From contig CM076139.1 of the NCBI GenBank assembly GCA_038025085.1, positions 48,836,807-48,900,806 on the forward strand: DNA of 64,000 bases, given 5' to 3'. This DNA is from Tetragonia tetragonoides (taxonomy: Eukaryota > Streptophyta > Magnoliopsida > Caryophyllales > Aizoaceae). This document shows, piece by piece, positions 46,428-58,420 of this stretch. The notes beneath the pieces are model-generated. The model was not told the DNA's origin, ran no database searches, and worked only from the letters and a program-made list of their open reading frames with translations. The translations under genes were made by a program, and so were the position numbers. The first letter of the stretch is position 1; each line of letters opens with the position of its first letter.

Positions 46428-46670
46428 ACCCGACATCGCTTAAGGGTAACAATGCCCCCTTTTCTACCTATATTTTCTCCCTCCACCACCAAGTTGAACC
46501 GCCTATCACCACCTCCACCTTCCCATTTTACCCTTTAATTTGCTCCATTACCTCTTAATAATATCCCTTAATCCAAACATAAAGCATGAATCCTGACTTG
46601 ACGCTTAGCAAAGTGTGCGGAATTGACTATTCGGGTCGGTGAAAGAACAGGTCATGCTTTGTCCTTGTGA

Positions 46671-47190
46671 GCGAATATGTGGTTGTGGGCTGGGAGCGTC
46701 GTCCTGCATTTGGTACTCTCTAGATCAGCCATTATACAGTGGCTCACAGTACCCATGTAGGTTAATGAGGCAGAAAGTCAAGTAACCATCATCTTGTTGA
46801 ATATTACGAAACCTCACTTCCTCAAATTGTATGTAAGAGATTTGTTTCAGTTAGATTTGTGTACCAATTATTTGTTCATATTCTGCGTTTGAAGGATACT
46901 AGTACAACCATAAGTTTTTTTTTTGGTAGAAAGTACAACTATAAGTTCAACAACCTTTTGTAAAGAAAGAAGGGTCACTCCGGAGCTGACCCATCTCGGG
47001 ATAAACATGTGGTCATAGTTTTTGAATGTGCAAATAGGTGTATGATTCCCCAGAGTCTGATTTAAAAATAGATGAAGTATTTGAGTTTATTGGAGTCCTG
47101 AGTTTTGATTCAGAGTAAACATTAAACAAAGACGAGATTGATCAGCTCTAAATTGGTATCTCCGAAGATGAACAGCTACCTGAGTTTTAA
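46671..47190 (+). pseudogene. ETG1 pseudogene remnant (third copy)
   Basis: 46671-46700 matches the end of ETG1 exon 3 (gcgaatatgtggttgtgggc), 46716-46930 matches ETG1 intron sequence (6168-6390), and 47037-47190 matches exon 7 (VYDSPESDLK) with in-frame stops (TAA after DSE and after QL). It has the same exon-3 5' breakpoint as the second copy, with a larger internal deletion. Confidence 0.88.
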
Positions 47191-47574
47191 TAGAAATGGA
47201 GTTAACTTTTTCTTATGTTGTATTCTCTCTTTTACTCTAAAATTGACTATTTTACTGCATTAAAGCAGTAGTTGAATTTATTTGTGCCTGGTTGATCATT
47301 GCAAACTCAAGCTCAAAATAGAACAAAGAACTATAATTAGTTCGGCTAGTCCTTTATCGTTAAAGGCCTAAACAATAGAGTGCATCAATACAGAAGAAAA
47401 GTTCCACATCCTAAGTTGCTCTGTTTTTTGTTGTTGTGTTGTGTGCTAAGTACCAAAAGGCTTCTTAATTTTATTGGAAACATGATGATACAACATACAC
47501 CTCCATCTTTTGTGAATATATACTGATAAAATACATCAATTTATTTATCCCTCAACGCCTAGTTGATCGTGATT

Positions 47575-49337
47575 TTAAAGTTGAGAAATGAGATTCATCA
47601 TGCAAGGACGAGGACGACACTTAGCCATAAGAGGCTCAAGCTTTGGCAAAGACACACCGGCAACTTCCCTCATATCCACCAATTCATCACTAACTCTTTC
47701 CCACTCAAAAACCTGAACTAATATCGCTACAGCCAACCAAATCACCCTAGAGGCTAAGTTCTCTCCTGGACAAACTCGTTTCCCTGACCCAAATGGAATG
47801 AACATATGTCCTAATCGTGGTGCTTCAACCCCAACAAATCTCTCCGGCCTGTATGTCCTTGGCTCCTCCCAAATCTTCGGGTCGTTGTGAATGGCCCATA
47901 CGTTGTACAAGAGCATCGAGCCTTTAGGGACATGGTATCCTCCAACCTCACAATCTTCCCTTGATTGGTAAGGTAAACCTAAGGGCCCTGTAGGACACAT
48001 TCGAAATGTCTCGTTTACAATGCATTGGATGTAAGGGAGGTTGCCCTTGTCAGATTCTTCTACCAAACGTTCATGTCCAACATTTGCGTCAATCTCAGCC
48101 TGTGCCTTCTTAAGGACTTGGGGATGGTTTAGGAGAAGAGAAAGTGCCCATACTGTCGTTGATGCTGAAGTGTCTGTTCCACCTTGAAACATGGTCTGTT
48201 TGCAATAGTCAAGTCAAACACACAAAATCAATTAATGGGTTCATAATTTGTCATGTAACATAAGTCAAGGTTTTGAAAATTATTATTGCAGATTTGCATG
48301 TACCACAATTGTTGTCACGATATGGTTGTACAACATAGAAATAAACATAATTATGAAAAAATGCATAGAAATAAACATACCAGAATGAGACTTCCTATCA
48401 TTTCATCGGTATATTGCTTAGGGTCTTCTTTTTGCAAGGACAACAAAACATGAAGCATGGATCTCTGGCGAGCATCAGACAATTTGCCTTGGCTCTCCAT
48501 CTCTCTATGCTCATCCATCAACTCTCTCATGAATGTCTCCTTCTCTGCTATCACCTTCTTTATCCTCTCCTCACCATTCGCTATCTTAGGGAACAACACC
48601 TTTAACTTCTTGAGAATTGGCAAGAAATCTTCCATATTCGAAACCCCGGTCACCCTAAAACTCTCCTCTATAATCTCTTGGAACCTCCTAAAGGCTTCTG
48701 ACTTCTTCTTCCCATCGACCTCCTCCTCGTAAGTGCCCTTCCCGACCAACATTCTCATCATGTTGTCCAAGGTAAGTCCAAAAAGAGCAGATTTCATATC
48801 CACCGTAGTATGAATATGACTTCCACCATTTTGGCTTATCTCATTCATCATTCTACGTATGAAGGCCTGAGCAACATGGGCTCGGACCCCTGAGAGGTTT
48901 TGCAACCGTTGAGTGGATAATACCTCAACGGTTGCAATCCTACGTAGGGTACGCCAGTGGCTCCCATGTGGCAACCACGGAATGGCAGGTTCCCCGAACA
49001 TATGGTGCTTGCTTGAGAGTAGATCAGGCCTATCCAAGAACACATTGTTCTTGATAAGACATTCCTCAACAGCCGCCGGGGAGGAGACAACTAGGCATCG
49101 TCGGAACCCAAACCTAAGGTACAAGATGGGCCCATATTGGGTCGCCATTTTAGCTAGGGATCGGTGAAGGGGCTGCTTCAAGAGATGAAAATGGCCAATG
49201 ATGGGCAAGGCAAAAGGTGGGCTTGGTGGGAGTGGTTTTTTGTGCTTTTTAGTCCCTATGATTATGTATTTGAGTGTCAAATATGTAACCATGGCCAGCG
49301 CAAAATACTTGAGTAACATAATGATATCCATATCCAT
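47575..49337 (-). CDS. Cytochrome P450, CYP81-like (copy 3)
   Basis: Two exons on the minus strand, 49337-48381 and 48195-47575, phase-0 junction, 525 residues, intron only 185 bp. The start is placed at 49337 (MDMDII) by analogy with copy 1; a further in-frame ATG at 49367 would add ten residues with no counterpart in the paralogues. Motifs: hinge PPSPPFALPIIGH, I-helix GGTDTS (324-329), ExxR in NETFRMCP (381-384), RPERF, haem loop FGSGKRVCPG with Cys461. Minus-strand TATATATA lies near 49744-49752. All motifs are intact. It sits in the third duplicated segment beside the smaller ETG1 remnant. Confidence 0.93.
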
Positions 49338-49455
49338 TTCCCAAGACCTGAAACTAATTAAGCACACAATAGCTTTTGATTAATTAATTAATTATGGAAA
49401 AAGAAAAACAAATCAATAATTAATTAATTATGGAAAAATAAAAAATAAACAATAA

Positions 49456-49572
49456 GTCTCATACGAGGTCGCCTCAAGGTGAAGTCTCCTCTATATATAC
49501 AAGCAATGATGTCAGCATGACATCATAATTGTATGAGTGGCATCACCTTAAGGCCGTCTCATACGAGTTTTT
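49456..49572. mobile_element. Short inverted-repeat element (MITE-like)
   Basis: gtctcatacgaggtcgcctc... and ...aaggccgtctcatacgag are imperfect inverted repeats around about 70 bp. The TCATACGAG ends resemble small plant MITEs. No target duplication seen. Confidence 0.45.
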
Positions 49573-51471
49573 GGAAAAACAAAATAAATTTGCCTCAACA
49601 TTAGACTTACAAAGGAAGAGTTGTGTGCTTGTGTGAGTTCCCACTGATGAGCTTCAAAACTCAGAAGGTTACCTTTGAGGAAACACTTCTGTAAATGTAT
49701 TTATGCTTCTTTTTGGTGATATGCTTAGCAATTCATGGCTCTCTTATATATAGGTAGCTACATTTTGCTATTATGACTACTTATTATTATTATTATTTTA
49801 AATGAATTAATATGACTATATATTCTTAGCCAAAATATTATATTATGGCAATTAGCTAAGTCAAACGGGAGTAGTTGATGGCCTGGGGTACGTAAGACTG
49901 CCTTATAAGTCATAGTAATAAGTTACAAAGAAGTTCATAGAATTGATCCAGAAATGGAGTACTACAATAAATTAAATAAAACATGGCGGCTTTAATTTAC
50001 AAAACATATACTCTACTTGATAGTTGATATTGGGGTGAGGAACTATTGGTTCATTGGAATATCTTTGATTAATGTCACATATCAACAAAAGTTGGCTTTT
50101 CTTGACTACACAACACTATTAACAAAAAGAAAAACTCAGCCCACCGGGAGTAGTCTCTATCTATCATATGGATTATGAGTAGATGCATTGTTTTTTTTTT
50201 TTATTAGATTAGCTATGTAAGAGCTATATAGTCTATGTCGTTACTAGTAATCGTGAGATGTAACTGTTTTCTAAATTGCAGGTGTTTTGAAAGCTTGGGT
50301 GGCTAGTTTTTTATACACAAAATCATATATGAGCGAGGTATCTTATGTATGAGGTCGTGTAAAAGTGAAACATGTAAGTAAATAGGTGATATTGATGGAT
50401 AAAAAGTGATACATCCTAATGAGAAAGTGATATTCTTACCTGTTTCATCATCCATGAGGGTACCTCATAAGAAATTTGCTGAAATTTTAATTTTAGACTC
50501 CCTAAAAAGAAAGTTTTGGTCATCTAAACACTCATTTTTTTCCCTTTCCTTTTTCTTTGCAAACCTTATTTTACTCATATCAAATTATTGAGGAAAATAA
50601 ATTAAGAAAAGAACAAATTAGGCCTAAAGTATGATTAAAATAACTTAGTCATCCGTGCAATGTACTCCCTACGATCCATAAAAATCTTTACATACGAAAA
50701 TGACACAAAGTCCGTGGAAAAGGCATTTGGGCACAATTGGTAATAATAATGGTTGGATCAAAGCAACAACCAAACCGCAAGACTTGTAGTTCTATGCAAT
50801 CACCATGTCACTCATTATTTTCAAGGTTGTATAGTGGACTCTTCTCCTCTTCGGCTCTTCCTCACATGAAAAATATCACAATAATCATAAGTCTATCATT
50901 CTCCCTCATGATCTCATCGGCAATGACTTCTTGGCACCTCGATCTCTTCCCGAGCCAACGCCACTCACTGAAGTCAGAGATCAGAGTCGCACTCGATAAT
51001 GCCATATGGCGATACTGTACTGGATGAGCCACTTCAATTTCGCACATTTAGTCATGACTATATCGCAGTACTACTGTAGACTTTTAAACTTGAAATTTGT
51101 ATACAAAAACCATAGGTCACGTTTAGAGTGGTTTAAGTTCCACGACTATGCATGTACGTGTTATGACTTTAATTTGTTGTAAAAGAAAATCAAAAGGGGA
51201 GAGAAATGAATACAAATAAAGATAACAAGCTATGTCTTGGTGTGTTGGAACCAATCCAACCAAATGTTTAAGCTGAAGGTTGGAGGGCCAATTAATGCTT
51301 TGTCCCTTAATAAGCCCCATTACAATAATGTATTTTGGGTTTGAAGTGTGGATAATGCACATACAGGACCACCATACCATGTGCTAAAAGACTCAACTAC
51401 ATGAGTAAGGGGGTTCTCAGGATTCGAACCATCAAAGTCTTATGGACGCTAAGCGGATTATAGTGAGTGGT

Positions 51472-51474
<3 letters not shown>
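49573..51474. other. Intergenic region, nothing coding recognised
   Basis: AT-rich, with scattered MITE-like palindromic pieces (for example 50340-50470, and a Stowaway-like end near 50661). The plus-strand ORF at 50737-51027 (96 codons) has no recognisable domain. At about 51424 an inverted B-box-like sequence (ggattcgaacc) suggests a SINE relic. Confidence 0.45.

Positions 51475-51563
<89 letters not shown>
51475..51563. repeat. (AT)n microsatellite, about 89 bp
   Basis: Uninterrupted AT dinucleotides; length may vary strongly between accessions. It borders a SINE at its right end. Confidence 0.97.
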
Positions 51564-51565
<2 letters not shown>

Positions 51566-51757
51566 AAGCTAAGAGGTGGTTGGCTCATTGGTAAACAAGC
51601 TACAACTTGTACACCAGGTCATGGGTTCAAACCTCCTGGGGAGCACCTACACGAATTAATTCGTGGAATACCAGAGATCGTGCGTTTGTAGGTGTCCTTT
51701 AGCCACGTCCAAGAAGGAATGAAGTTCCTCTTTGCCAAACCAAAAAAAAAATAAAAA
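51564..51757 (+). mobile_element. tRNA-derived SINE of a second family
   Basis: Box A TGGCTCATTGG (51581-51591), box B GGTTCAAACCT (51624-51634) and an A-rich tail (51742-51757). The spacing between the boxes is that of a pol III promoter. The body is unlike the 17366/58113 family. It inserted at the edge of the AT microsatellite, so a target duplication cannot be distinguished. Confidence 0.8.
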
Positions 51758-52623
51758 ATATATATTATACTAATGGTTTAGCTTATATCAACATAAATCA
51801 CAAACACTTATATATAAGAGATATGTTTATCATAATTTTCGATGAGACGAGGGTCATCTTTTGCTGAAATAAAAATCACTATTCTAAGTGACTCTTTTTT
51901 TTTTTTTTTTTTGCTCATCTGATCTGTACGAAACTATCTAAGTGACTCTTACATTCTAAATAGGGACCCTAATTTAATATGAATTGCTCACATACAAGAT
52001 TTTGGGGAGCATTACCTATAACCATTGGAAATGCTACAAATCACTTGTAAGTTGTAACATGTCCATTTGTTCAAATTGATTTCGCATCATGTACAAAGCG
52101 TCTATTTTGACTATCGAGAAAATGATTTCTCTGGTGGACCTTCATCAGCTAACGTACGTATGTAGATCATAAATAAATGGAGTATAATATCTTCTAATGT
52201 GTAAAGAGACCTACGCAATGGGACTAACCATCTAGCTAGCCAACGGTCCATCAAGTCTAACCAATTTAGTCAATTTTGTTATCCTATATATACGTACATA
52301 TTTCTATTTAAATTTTTTAAGATATCCAATTTTGACAAGCTAATTAATAAATTAAGCAACCAAAGCATTTGAAAGAGACTTGTTTCTTACTACTACTAGT
52401 AGTGTTACTTATTTGACTTTCTACGTCAATTATGGAGTAATAATACTCACTCAATATAGTCAATCCTATGAAGGTGATTATTACAATATGAGTTTCTCTT
52501 TCTCAAATTCATCAACTACCCCCTTATGATGATGTTCTAATGACACAAAGTATCTTTTGCATATACTTCCCCCCTTTTTTTTTTTTTTTTTGAAATAGAA
52601 CAAGTTGTCTTTTGCTTAACACT

Positions 52624-52631
52624 TATAAATA
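52624..52631 (+). promoter_or_regulatory. TATA box of CYP81-4
   Basis: TATAAATA lies 114 bases before the CYP81-4 ATG, a usual distance for a leader of about 80 bases. Confidence 0.55.
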
Positions 52632-52744
52632 AGTAGTTGCTCATCAAACATGACACCATGAGCTATAAACTTTACATATTGTAGTACCAAGTTCATAATA
52701 CTTATCGTTCATTTCCAATACTTGATTTATCAAGCTAAGGAAAA

Positions 52745-54776
52745 ATGGAAATCATAATGTTATTCAACTATTTTGCACTCTTCTTAGCTACATACTTGAC
52801 CTTTAAACACCTTATCCTAGGGAAAAAACACAAAACATTACCACTACCACCAAGCCCACCATTCTCCTTACCCATCATAGGCCATCTCCACCTTGTCAAG
52901 CCACCACTCCACCGAGCCCTAGCCGAGATCACGGACCGATACGGACCCATCCTCTACCTCAAGTTTGGGGTCCGTCGTGTCCTAGTCCTCGCCTCGCCCT
53001 CTGCTGTTGAAGAATGCCTTATCCAAAACAACGTTTTCTTGGACCGTCCTGACCTCCTACCAACAAAACACCAAATGTTTAACCACCCTACTATCCCTTG
53101 GGCTCCTCATGGAGCTCAATGGCGTGGTCTACGCAAGCTCTCTACTATCGAGATCTTATCTCCTCAACGACTTCAAATTCTTTCGAGTGTTCGTGTAGAT
53201 GTAGCACGATCATTCATTCGTAATATGATCAACCAAAGTACCAAAAACACAAACAATGTTGTTGAAATGAAATCAGCCCTTTTCGGACTCACCTTAGACA
53301 ACATGATGAGGATGTTAGTCGGAAGGAGTACTTACGAGGAGGCCGATGGGAAACAGAAGACGGAAGCCTTTCAAAGGTTTCAGTCGATTGTCGAGGAGAG
53401 TTTTAGGGCTAGTGCTGTGAACAATGTCGAAGATTTCTTGCCTTTTGTTAAGTGGTTTAGAAGGGGAACGTTTGGGGAAAGGATGAAGAAGGTGGCTGCT
53501 GGGAAAGAAGCATTCATGAGAGAGTTGATGGAGGAACATAGAGAGAAGGCAAGGCAAGGAACCTTGTCTGATTCACAACAAAGGTCTATGTTACATGTTT
53601 TGTTGTCTTTGCAAAAACAAGACTCTGATCAGCATACCGATGAGTTGATAGGAAGCCTTATTCTGGTATGTTTACTTACAAGTTGTTACAATCATATCTA
53701 CTACGGAGTATATTGCACTGAAGTCTTGTTAGGCCATGCAAGTGACTCATAAAATCTTGTTAGACATTATTGTGTACATATATAACTGATAAGTCGTTTA
53801 ATAACTAACAAAATTTTCATATATACATCACTTATGATTATCATCGGTAAATATGAAGGCCTAATAAGTAATAACTAACATTGTAAGTCTAATATCATTC
53901 ACAAGTTTTCCATCTTACTAGTTACGTTATCAGATATTCTTTTTTTATATAATTATCACCGGATCATTGCAAAATAAAGTCATATTTCTTAAGTTGAAAT
54001 CCATTAAATTGAACTGAAACTGCAATAAAAAGTAGAGGATAACAAGTTTGTCCATACATATTACTATCATCATCATTTGACTACTTTGTTAATTATTTAA
54101 AAAGTTATGAATAGGGTAATAATTGACATACTTGTGTTCATCTATTGCATAACAGACCATGTTTCAAGGAGGAACAGAAAACTCAGCAACAACAATAGTG
54201 TGGGCACTTTGTTTCCTCATGAACCACCCCGAAGTCCTTAAGAAGGCACAAGCTGAAATGGACACAAATGTTGGGCATAAACGCTTAGTAGAAGAGTCAG
54301 ACAGAAACAACCTCCCATACATCCAATGCATCGTAAACGAGACATTTCGAATGCGTCCTACAGGACCTTTAGCATTACCGTACGAATCAAGGGCCGATTG
54401 CGAGGTTGGAGGATACCATATCCCTAAAGGAACAATGCTTCTATACAACATATGGGCTATTCAAAATGACCCAAAGATATGGGAAGAGCCAATGAAATTT
54501 AAGCCTGAAAGATTTGTTGGAGTTGAAGGACATCGATTAGGACATAAGTTTATGCCATTTGGGACAGGGAAAAGAGTTTGTCCTGGTGATCAATTAGCCT
54601 CTAAGGTGGTTTGGTTGGCTGTTGCTATATTGGTTCAATGCTTTGATTGGGAAAGAGTTAGTGATGAATTGGTTGATATGAGGGAAGGTCCTGGTGTTAC
54701 TGCACCTAAGCTTGAACCTCTTTTGGCTAAGTGTCAACCTCGTTCTTGCATGGTTGATCTCCTTTCTCAATTTTAA
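52745..54776 (+). CDS. Cytochrome P450, CYP81-like (copy 4, opposite strand, unusual I-helix)
   Basis: Exons 52745-53665 and 54156-54776, phase-0 junction (donor GTATGT, acceptor AACAG), 513 residues. It is the most divergent of the four (start MEIIML; IMNEIS region replaced by NMINQSTKNTNN). Motifs: hinge LPPSPPFSLPIIGH, ExxR in NETFRMRP (369-372), KPERF, haem loop FGTGKRVCPG with Cys449. The I-helix reads GGTENS (312-317), so the conserved oxygen-activating Thr is Asn316; the paralogues have GGIETS or GGTDTS. The frame is intact, so this may be a real functional change instead of decay. There is no ETG1 remnant beside it, so it is not part of the three-fold segmental array. Confidence 0.93.
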
Positions 54777-55250
54777 AGTCATGATCAACAAGAAGCCTTT
54801 GGTACTTAAGCGCACATACAACAAAAAAGAAAAAGGAAAAAAGAAGTGAAAGAATAATCTCACTGTGGAACTTTCTTATGTGTATTGCAATTTTTATTTT
54901 TATGATTTCTTGTGTATTGTATTTTATCATGTACTCTTTGTTTAAGGTGAAAGGACTAACCGAAATAAGTACTCTTATAGTTCTTTGTTCTACACTTTTA
55001 CTTTAATTAATTTGAGCTTGAATTTGTAAAAATCAATGAGGAACAAATGAATTCAAGTTGGAGAATGCTTTATCTACTCGGTGGGTAGTTTATCCGGGTG
55101 ATGTGGACAAGAAAAACAAGCTTGTACATTGGGACTTAAATAATCTATTTTCAACTTAAAATATAAAATATCAAAACTCAACCAATCACCGATGCACACA
55201 TCACCTGGGTAGACCACCCGGTGAGTAAACTAATATATTTCTCTATTCAA

Positions 55251-55531
55251 GTTATGTTTGGCACAAACATAACTAGCTTTTCAATAAAAGTTACAAGTTG
55301 AAATTTGCGGTTAATTTTTTCTACTCTTAAGTACCAAACAGTTTGCCAAATCATTTTCAATTTGGAGTTACTGCTACCGAGCTACAACTACAACTAAAGC
55401 TAATGTATACCATTCTTTTTATAGCAACTTTCAACTATTTTCTACTAATTTATTTCCTCTTTTAGTATTCCACAGCTAAAACTACAACTACGTATTGATG
55501 CTACAGCTACAGATATTTTGCCAAATATAAC
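55251..55531. mobile_element. MITE with GTTATGTTTGGCA ends (copy a)
   Basis: GTTATGTTTGGCA at the left and TTGCCAAATATAAC at the right form inverted ends; the centre is rich in agctacaactac motifs. Related sequences lie at 59328-59538 and 59883-60170. hAT-like by its end sequence; the superfamily is not certain. Confidence 0.65.
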
Positions 55532-55777
55532 CTCAATCTACTACTTCAATGAATCAATATTATTTAGATGTTCTTTTTTTCTTTTTTTCTTTTTGTACAA
55601 GAGAAACCTATCTCGCTATGAAACAATCATAACTCATATATAATTTTTTTTGCGATTTGGGGCTTACCTCTAGCTAATTACACTATTAGAAAATGGTATT
55701 ATGACAGCTTTGGTTTGCCTTCACAAATTCGATTCTTCATGTTATAATCACGGTGGTCGACGATGGAGGATATCCCT

Positions 55778-56504
55778 CACTACAAAAAAAAACAGAAAAT
55801 AGCGGCGGAAAATAACCGACGCAAATAGGCTAAATCCGCAGCTAATTAGGCTCAGCGGCGGGATCTGCGACGGATTGAATCCGCTGCAAAGTTAGCGGCG
55901 GATTTTATGGCGTCTGCAGCTGGAGTTAGCTGCGGAATGAAACTAATCCACAGCTGACAAAAAAATAAATAAATAAATAAAAATAAAAATGAATTTCAGA
56001 CGCGAGAGCAGGATGTCTTTAGCTCAGCCCACAAGCCACGGCCCAATGCTACTACACACGCGCGCGGCCAGCATGAATTAAGTTGCACCTCACGCCTGCG
56101 TGAAGATTCGAACCCACGTCTTCTACGTGGATAAGAGATCTCCCACCAGCTCCACTTTTATTACCTTGTTACTTTATAATGGGTTGTATAATACTTAACC
56201 CATATTGCACCGAGTTCAAAAAATAATATTAGCTGCGGAATTAATTAATTACGTAGCTAAGTTAGCTACGGAATTAATCAATTCCGCAACTAATGTTTTT
56301 TTTTTTTTTAAAATTTTACATCAACTATGGAATCCTTAATTTCCGCAACTAATTAGCGGCGGAAAAATAATTCCGCAGCTGATTTTGCAACGGAATTGAT
56401 AACGTAGCTAATTAGTCACTGAATTTAATTCCATAGCTAATTTAGCTACGGGAAAAAATTTGGAGGCTCAAATCCGCAGCTAAAATGAGTTTTTTTTTGT
56501 AGTG
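55778..56504. mobile_element. Non-autonomous CACTA (En/Spm-type) element, 727 bp
   Basis: Ends CACTACAAAAAAA...TTTTTTTTGTAGTG, flanked by the 3-bp duplication CCT (55775-55777, 56505-56507). Subterminal regions hold more than ten copies, in both orientations, of a motif like TCCGCAGCTAA / TTAGCTGCGGAA, the arrangement bound by the element-encoded TNPA-type protein. No transposase ORF. An inner stretch (56025-56165, minus strand) has a tRNA-like B box GTGGGTTCGAATCTTC. Confidence 0.92.
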
Positions 56505-56507
56505 CCT

Positions 56508-57780
56508 GGTATGAACCTAAAAACAAAATAATAAAAAATCCCGATTCTAGCCAGTGATGGGCAACACGATTTCCTTCCATGCTAATTAATACGAAACTAC
56601 TCAACGACATGAAAATTCACAACAAATTAAAAGAAGGTGTCATCCAAAATTTGAACAAGCTAAGAATAGATAAATAGAGGTGTAGGATGTCATGAAAAGG
56701 CCGGGTAGTGTCATAGTGGAGTTGGCCATGGCTAGTGGCCAGTGGGGTTGAAATTTATGGAAAGAGTCACGAGTTTAATTTTCATTAGTCCTCTTTGCTG
56801 AGTTTCTGCAATATTTATTTTGTTGATTTGCCTAATATATGTGATTTTACTTATACTCGAGATTTATCCAATGCGCACTCAAAGAGTAGTGGTTGCGGGC
56901 TCTTCCTATAAGCCATTAGAGAGTTGAATACTTTTAATTAAGTTTTGACCAATACAAAACGTGTATCAGATAGTTTTACAATATTAATTAATAGGGTATA
57001 TAAGATGATCAGATATGACGTCTTTTCATTCCTTTCAATAAAATGAACTACTAATTATAAATAACGATAAAATCCACTCAAAAAAAAAAGTAAATAAATA
57101 AATAACAATAAAAAGGTCATACTAAGATGGTCGGTAAAAGTATTACTTTCTCTTCTAAAGATAATACGTATTAATACTTTTCAATACACAAAAGTATTAC
57201 TTTATTGAAAAATTACTTTTGAAGTGAAAAATATTAATTTTACTAGTCGTTTCACTATAAGATCGTCTCACATAAAACCTATCATATAACATTCGTAATG
57301 TAGTTCCACCTTTCTGAAAGGAAAATTGCCTATAATCATCTACTAATAATTACAACATGAGAAAGGTACATCTACATATTGAAAGCCACATGCTTTTAAA
57401 GTAACCCCTAAATTATTTGACGTGACCCCTAATATCAACAACATAATATTAACCACTAATATCAAAACAAAAAAAAAACACATCCACAATAACTTTTTAA
57501 ACCACTGTTTCACCTTAATTCTTTAAGTTATTAAGACTAATCAATTTACACTGCTTTGGCCCATAAAAGAGTTGAGTGCTTTCAATAACTAAGATAAAAA
57601 TCGACTCTCAACCTTAAGAAATTAGAGTGTCCAGAATTACATACACCAACCACTTCTTGATAAGGACTTATTTACTATTTTACGTCATCATATACGTCAA
57701 TGTACTAGCTAGCCCCAAGTCAAATTGAATATGTGCTTTAGAATCAAATCTTTTGTTTTGAAATTATTTTGTTTGATTTT
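56508..57780. other. Intergenic region, nothing recognised
   Basis: AT-rich sequence with A runs and no ORF of note. Short palindromic fragments (for example around 57170-57290) look like MITE relics but have no definable ends. Confidence 0.4.
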
Positions 57781-57784
57781 TCAT

Positions 57785-57893
57785 GGTAAACTTAGTAGAC
57801 TGCTGCCTTAGATTGAATAAAGGGGACGCTGTACCATTCTTTATTTTTTGTGTGACCTGAAGTAATAATAATGCGCTGCCTTAGATTGAATAA
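57785..57893. repeat. Repeated module gctgccttagattgaataa (two copies)
   Basis: Occurs at 57801-57820 and 57873-57892. The same module returns at 59226-59245 and 59257-59276, and in a weaker form at 60333-60352, always upstream of the dioxygenase gene. The first copy and the 59209 copy also share the preceding ggtaaacYtagt. Confidence 0.8.
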
Positions 57894-58112
57894 TGCTACG
57901 GTAATACGTACCACAAATATTAATTACGATGCAAAAAGTCTCTAGCCAGGATAGTGTTGCAAAAAATAACACACAAACTAATCTAGGGTGTTGAGTGTTA
58001 ACTGCACTACTACGATCACAAGTCAATTTTTCTGGCATTAGAAGTCTGCTTTTAAAAGTAGATCACAAAAACAGTTGTTGGGACTTGGAAGTAGATTTTA
58101 ACAATATTGAAA

Positions 58113-58407
58113 CATACCAACAAAGGTGGTGGTCGAGTGGTTCCAAACTTACTCCTAAGTGGTTTGGTAAGGCAAGGTTATGGGTTTGAATCCCCATTCT
58201 TTCCCATGCCTTGTGTCTGCTGGCTTCTGGGAACTATACTAGCCCCTTGTTGGTGCAACGTTGACGAGATCAGTGCTTTCGTTGGTTGTTCAGCTAGTCT
58301 AATATGTTCGCTATTGAACACGAGAGTCCACACATGATATAGCGGAGGGTGATAGCGGAGGGTGCCTCGATCACCATTTACTTGCACCCTCTTTTTGACG
58401 AGAAAAG
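58113..58407 (+). mobile_element. tRNA-derived SINE (family copy 3) with 13-bp target duplication
   Basis: Same family as 17366-17642: A box tggtcgagtgg, B box ggtttgaatcc, end tttttgacgagaaaag. The flanks aacaatattgaaa at 58100-58112 and 58408-58420 are identical. A 17-bp internal duplication (gatagcggagggtg) distinguishes it. Confidence 0.95.
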
Positions 58408-58420
58408 AACAATATTGAAA

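Noticed and set aside
49338..49367. Upstream start for CYP81-3 (MCLISFRSWE)
   Set aside because: The ten extra residues have no counterpart in the paralogues and would displace the membrane anchor; MDMDII is the shared start.
51467..51691. ORF of repeated IYIYIY
   Set aside because: Translation of the AT microsatellite, not a gene.
56025..56165. tRNA gene inside the CACTA element
   Set aside because: A B-box-like sequence is present but I could not fold a full cloverleaf with proper acceptor stem and anticodon loop.
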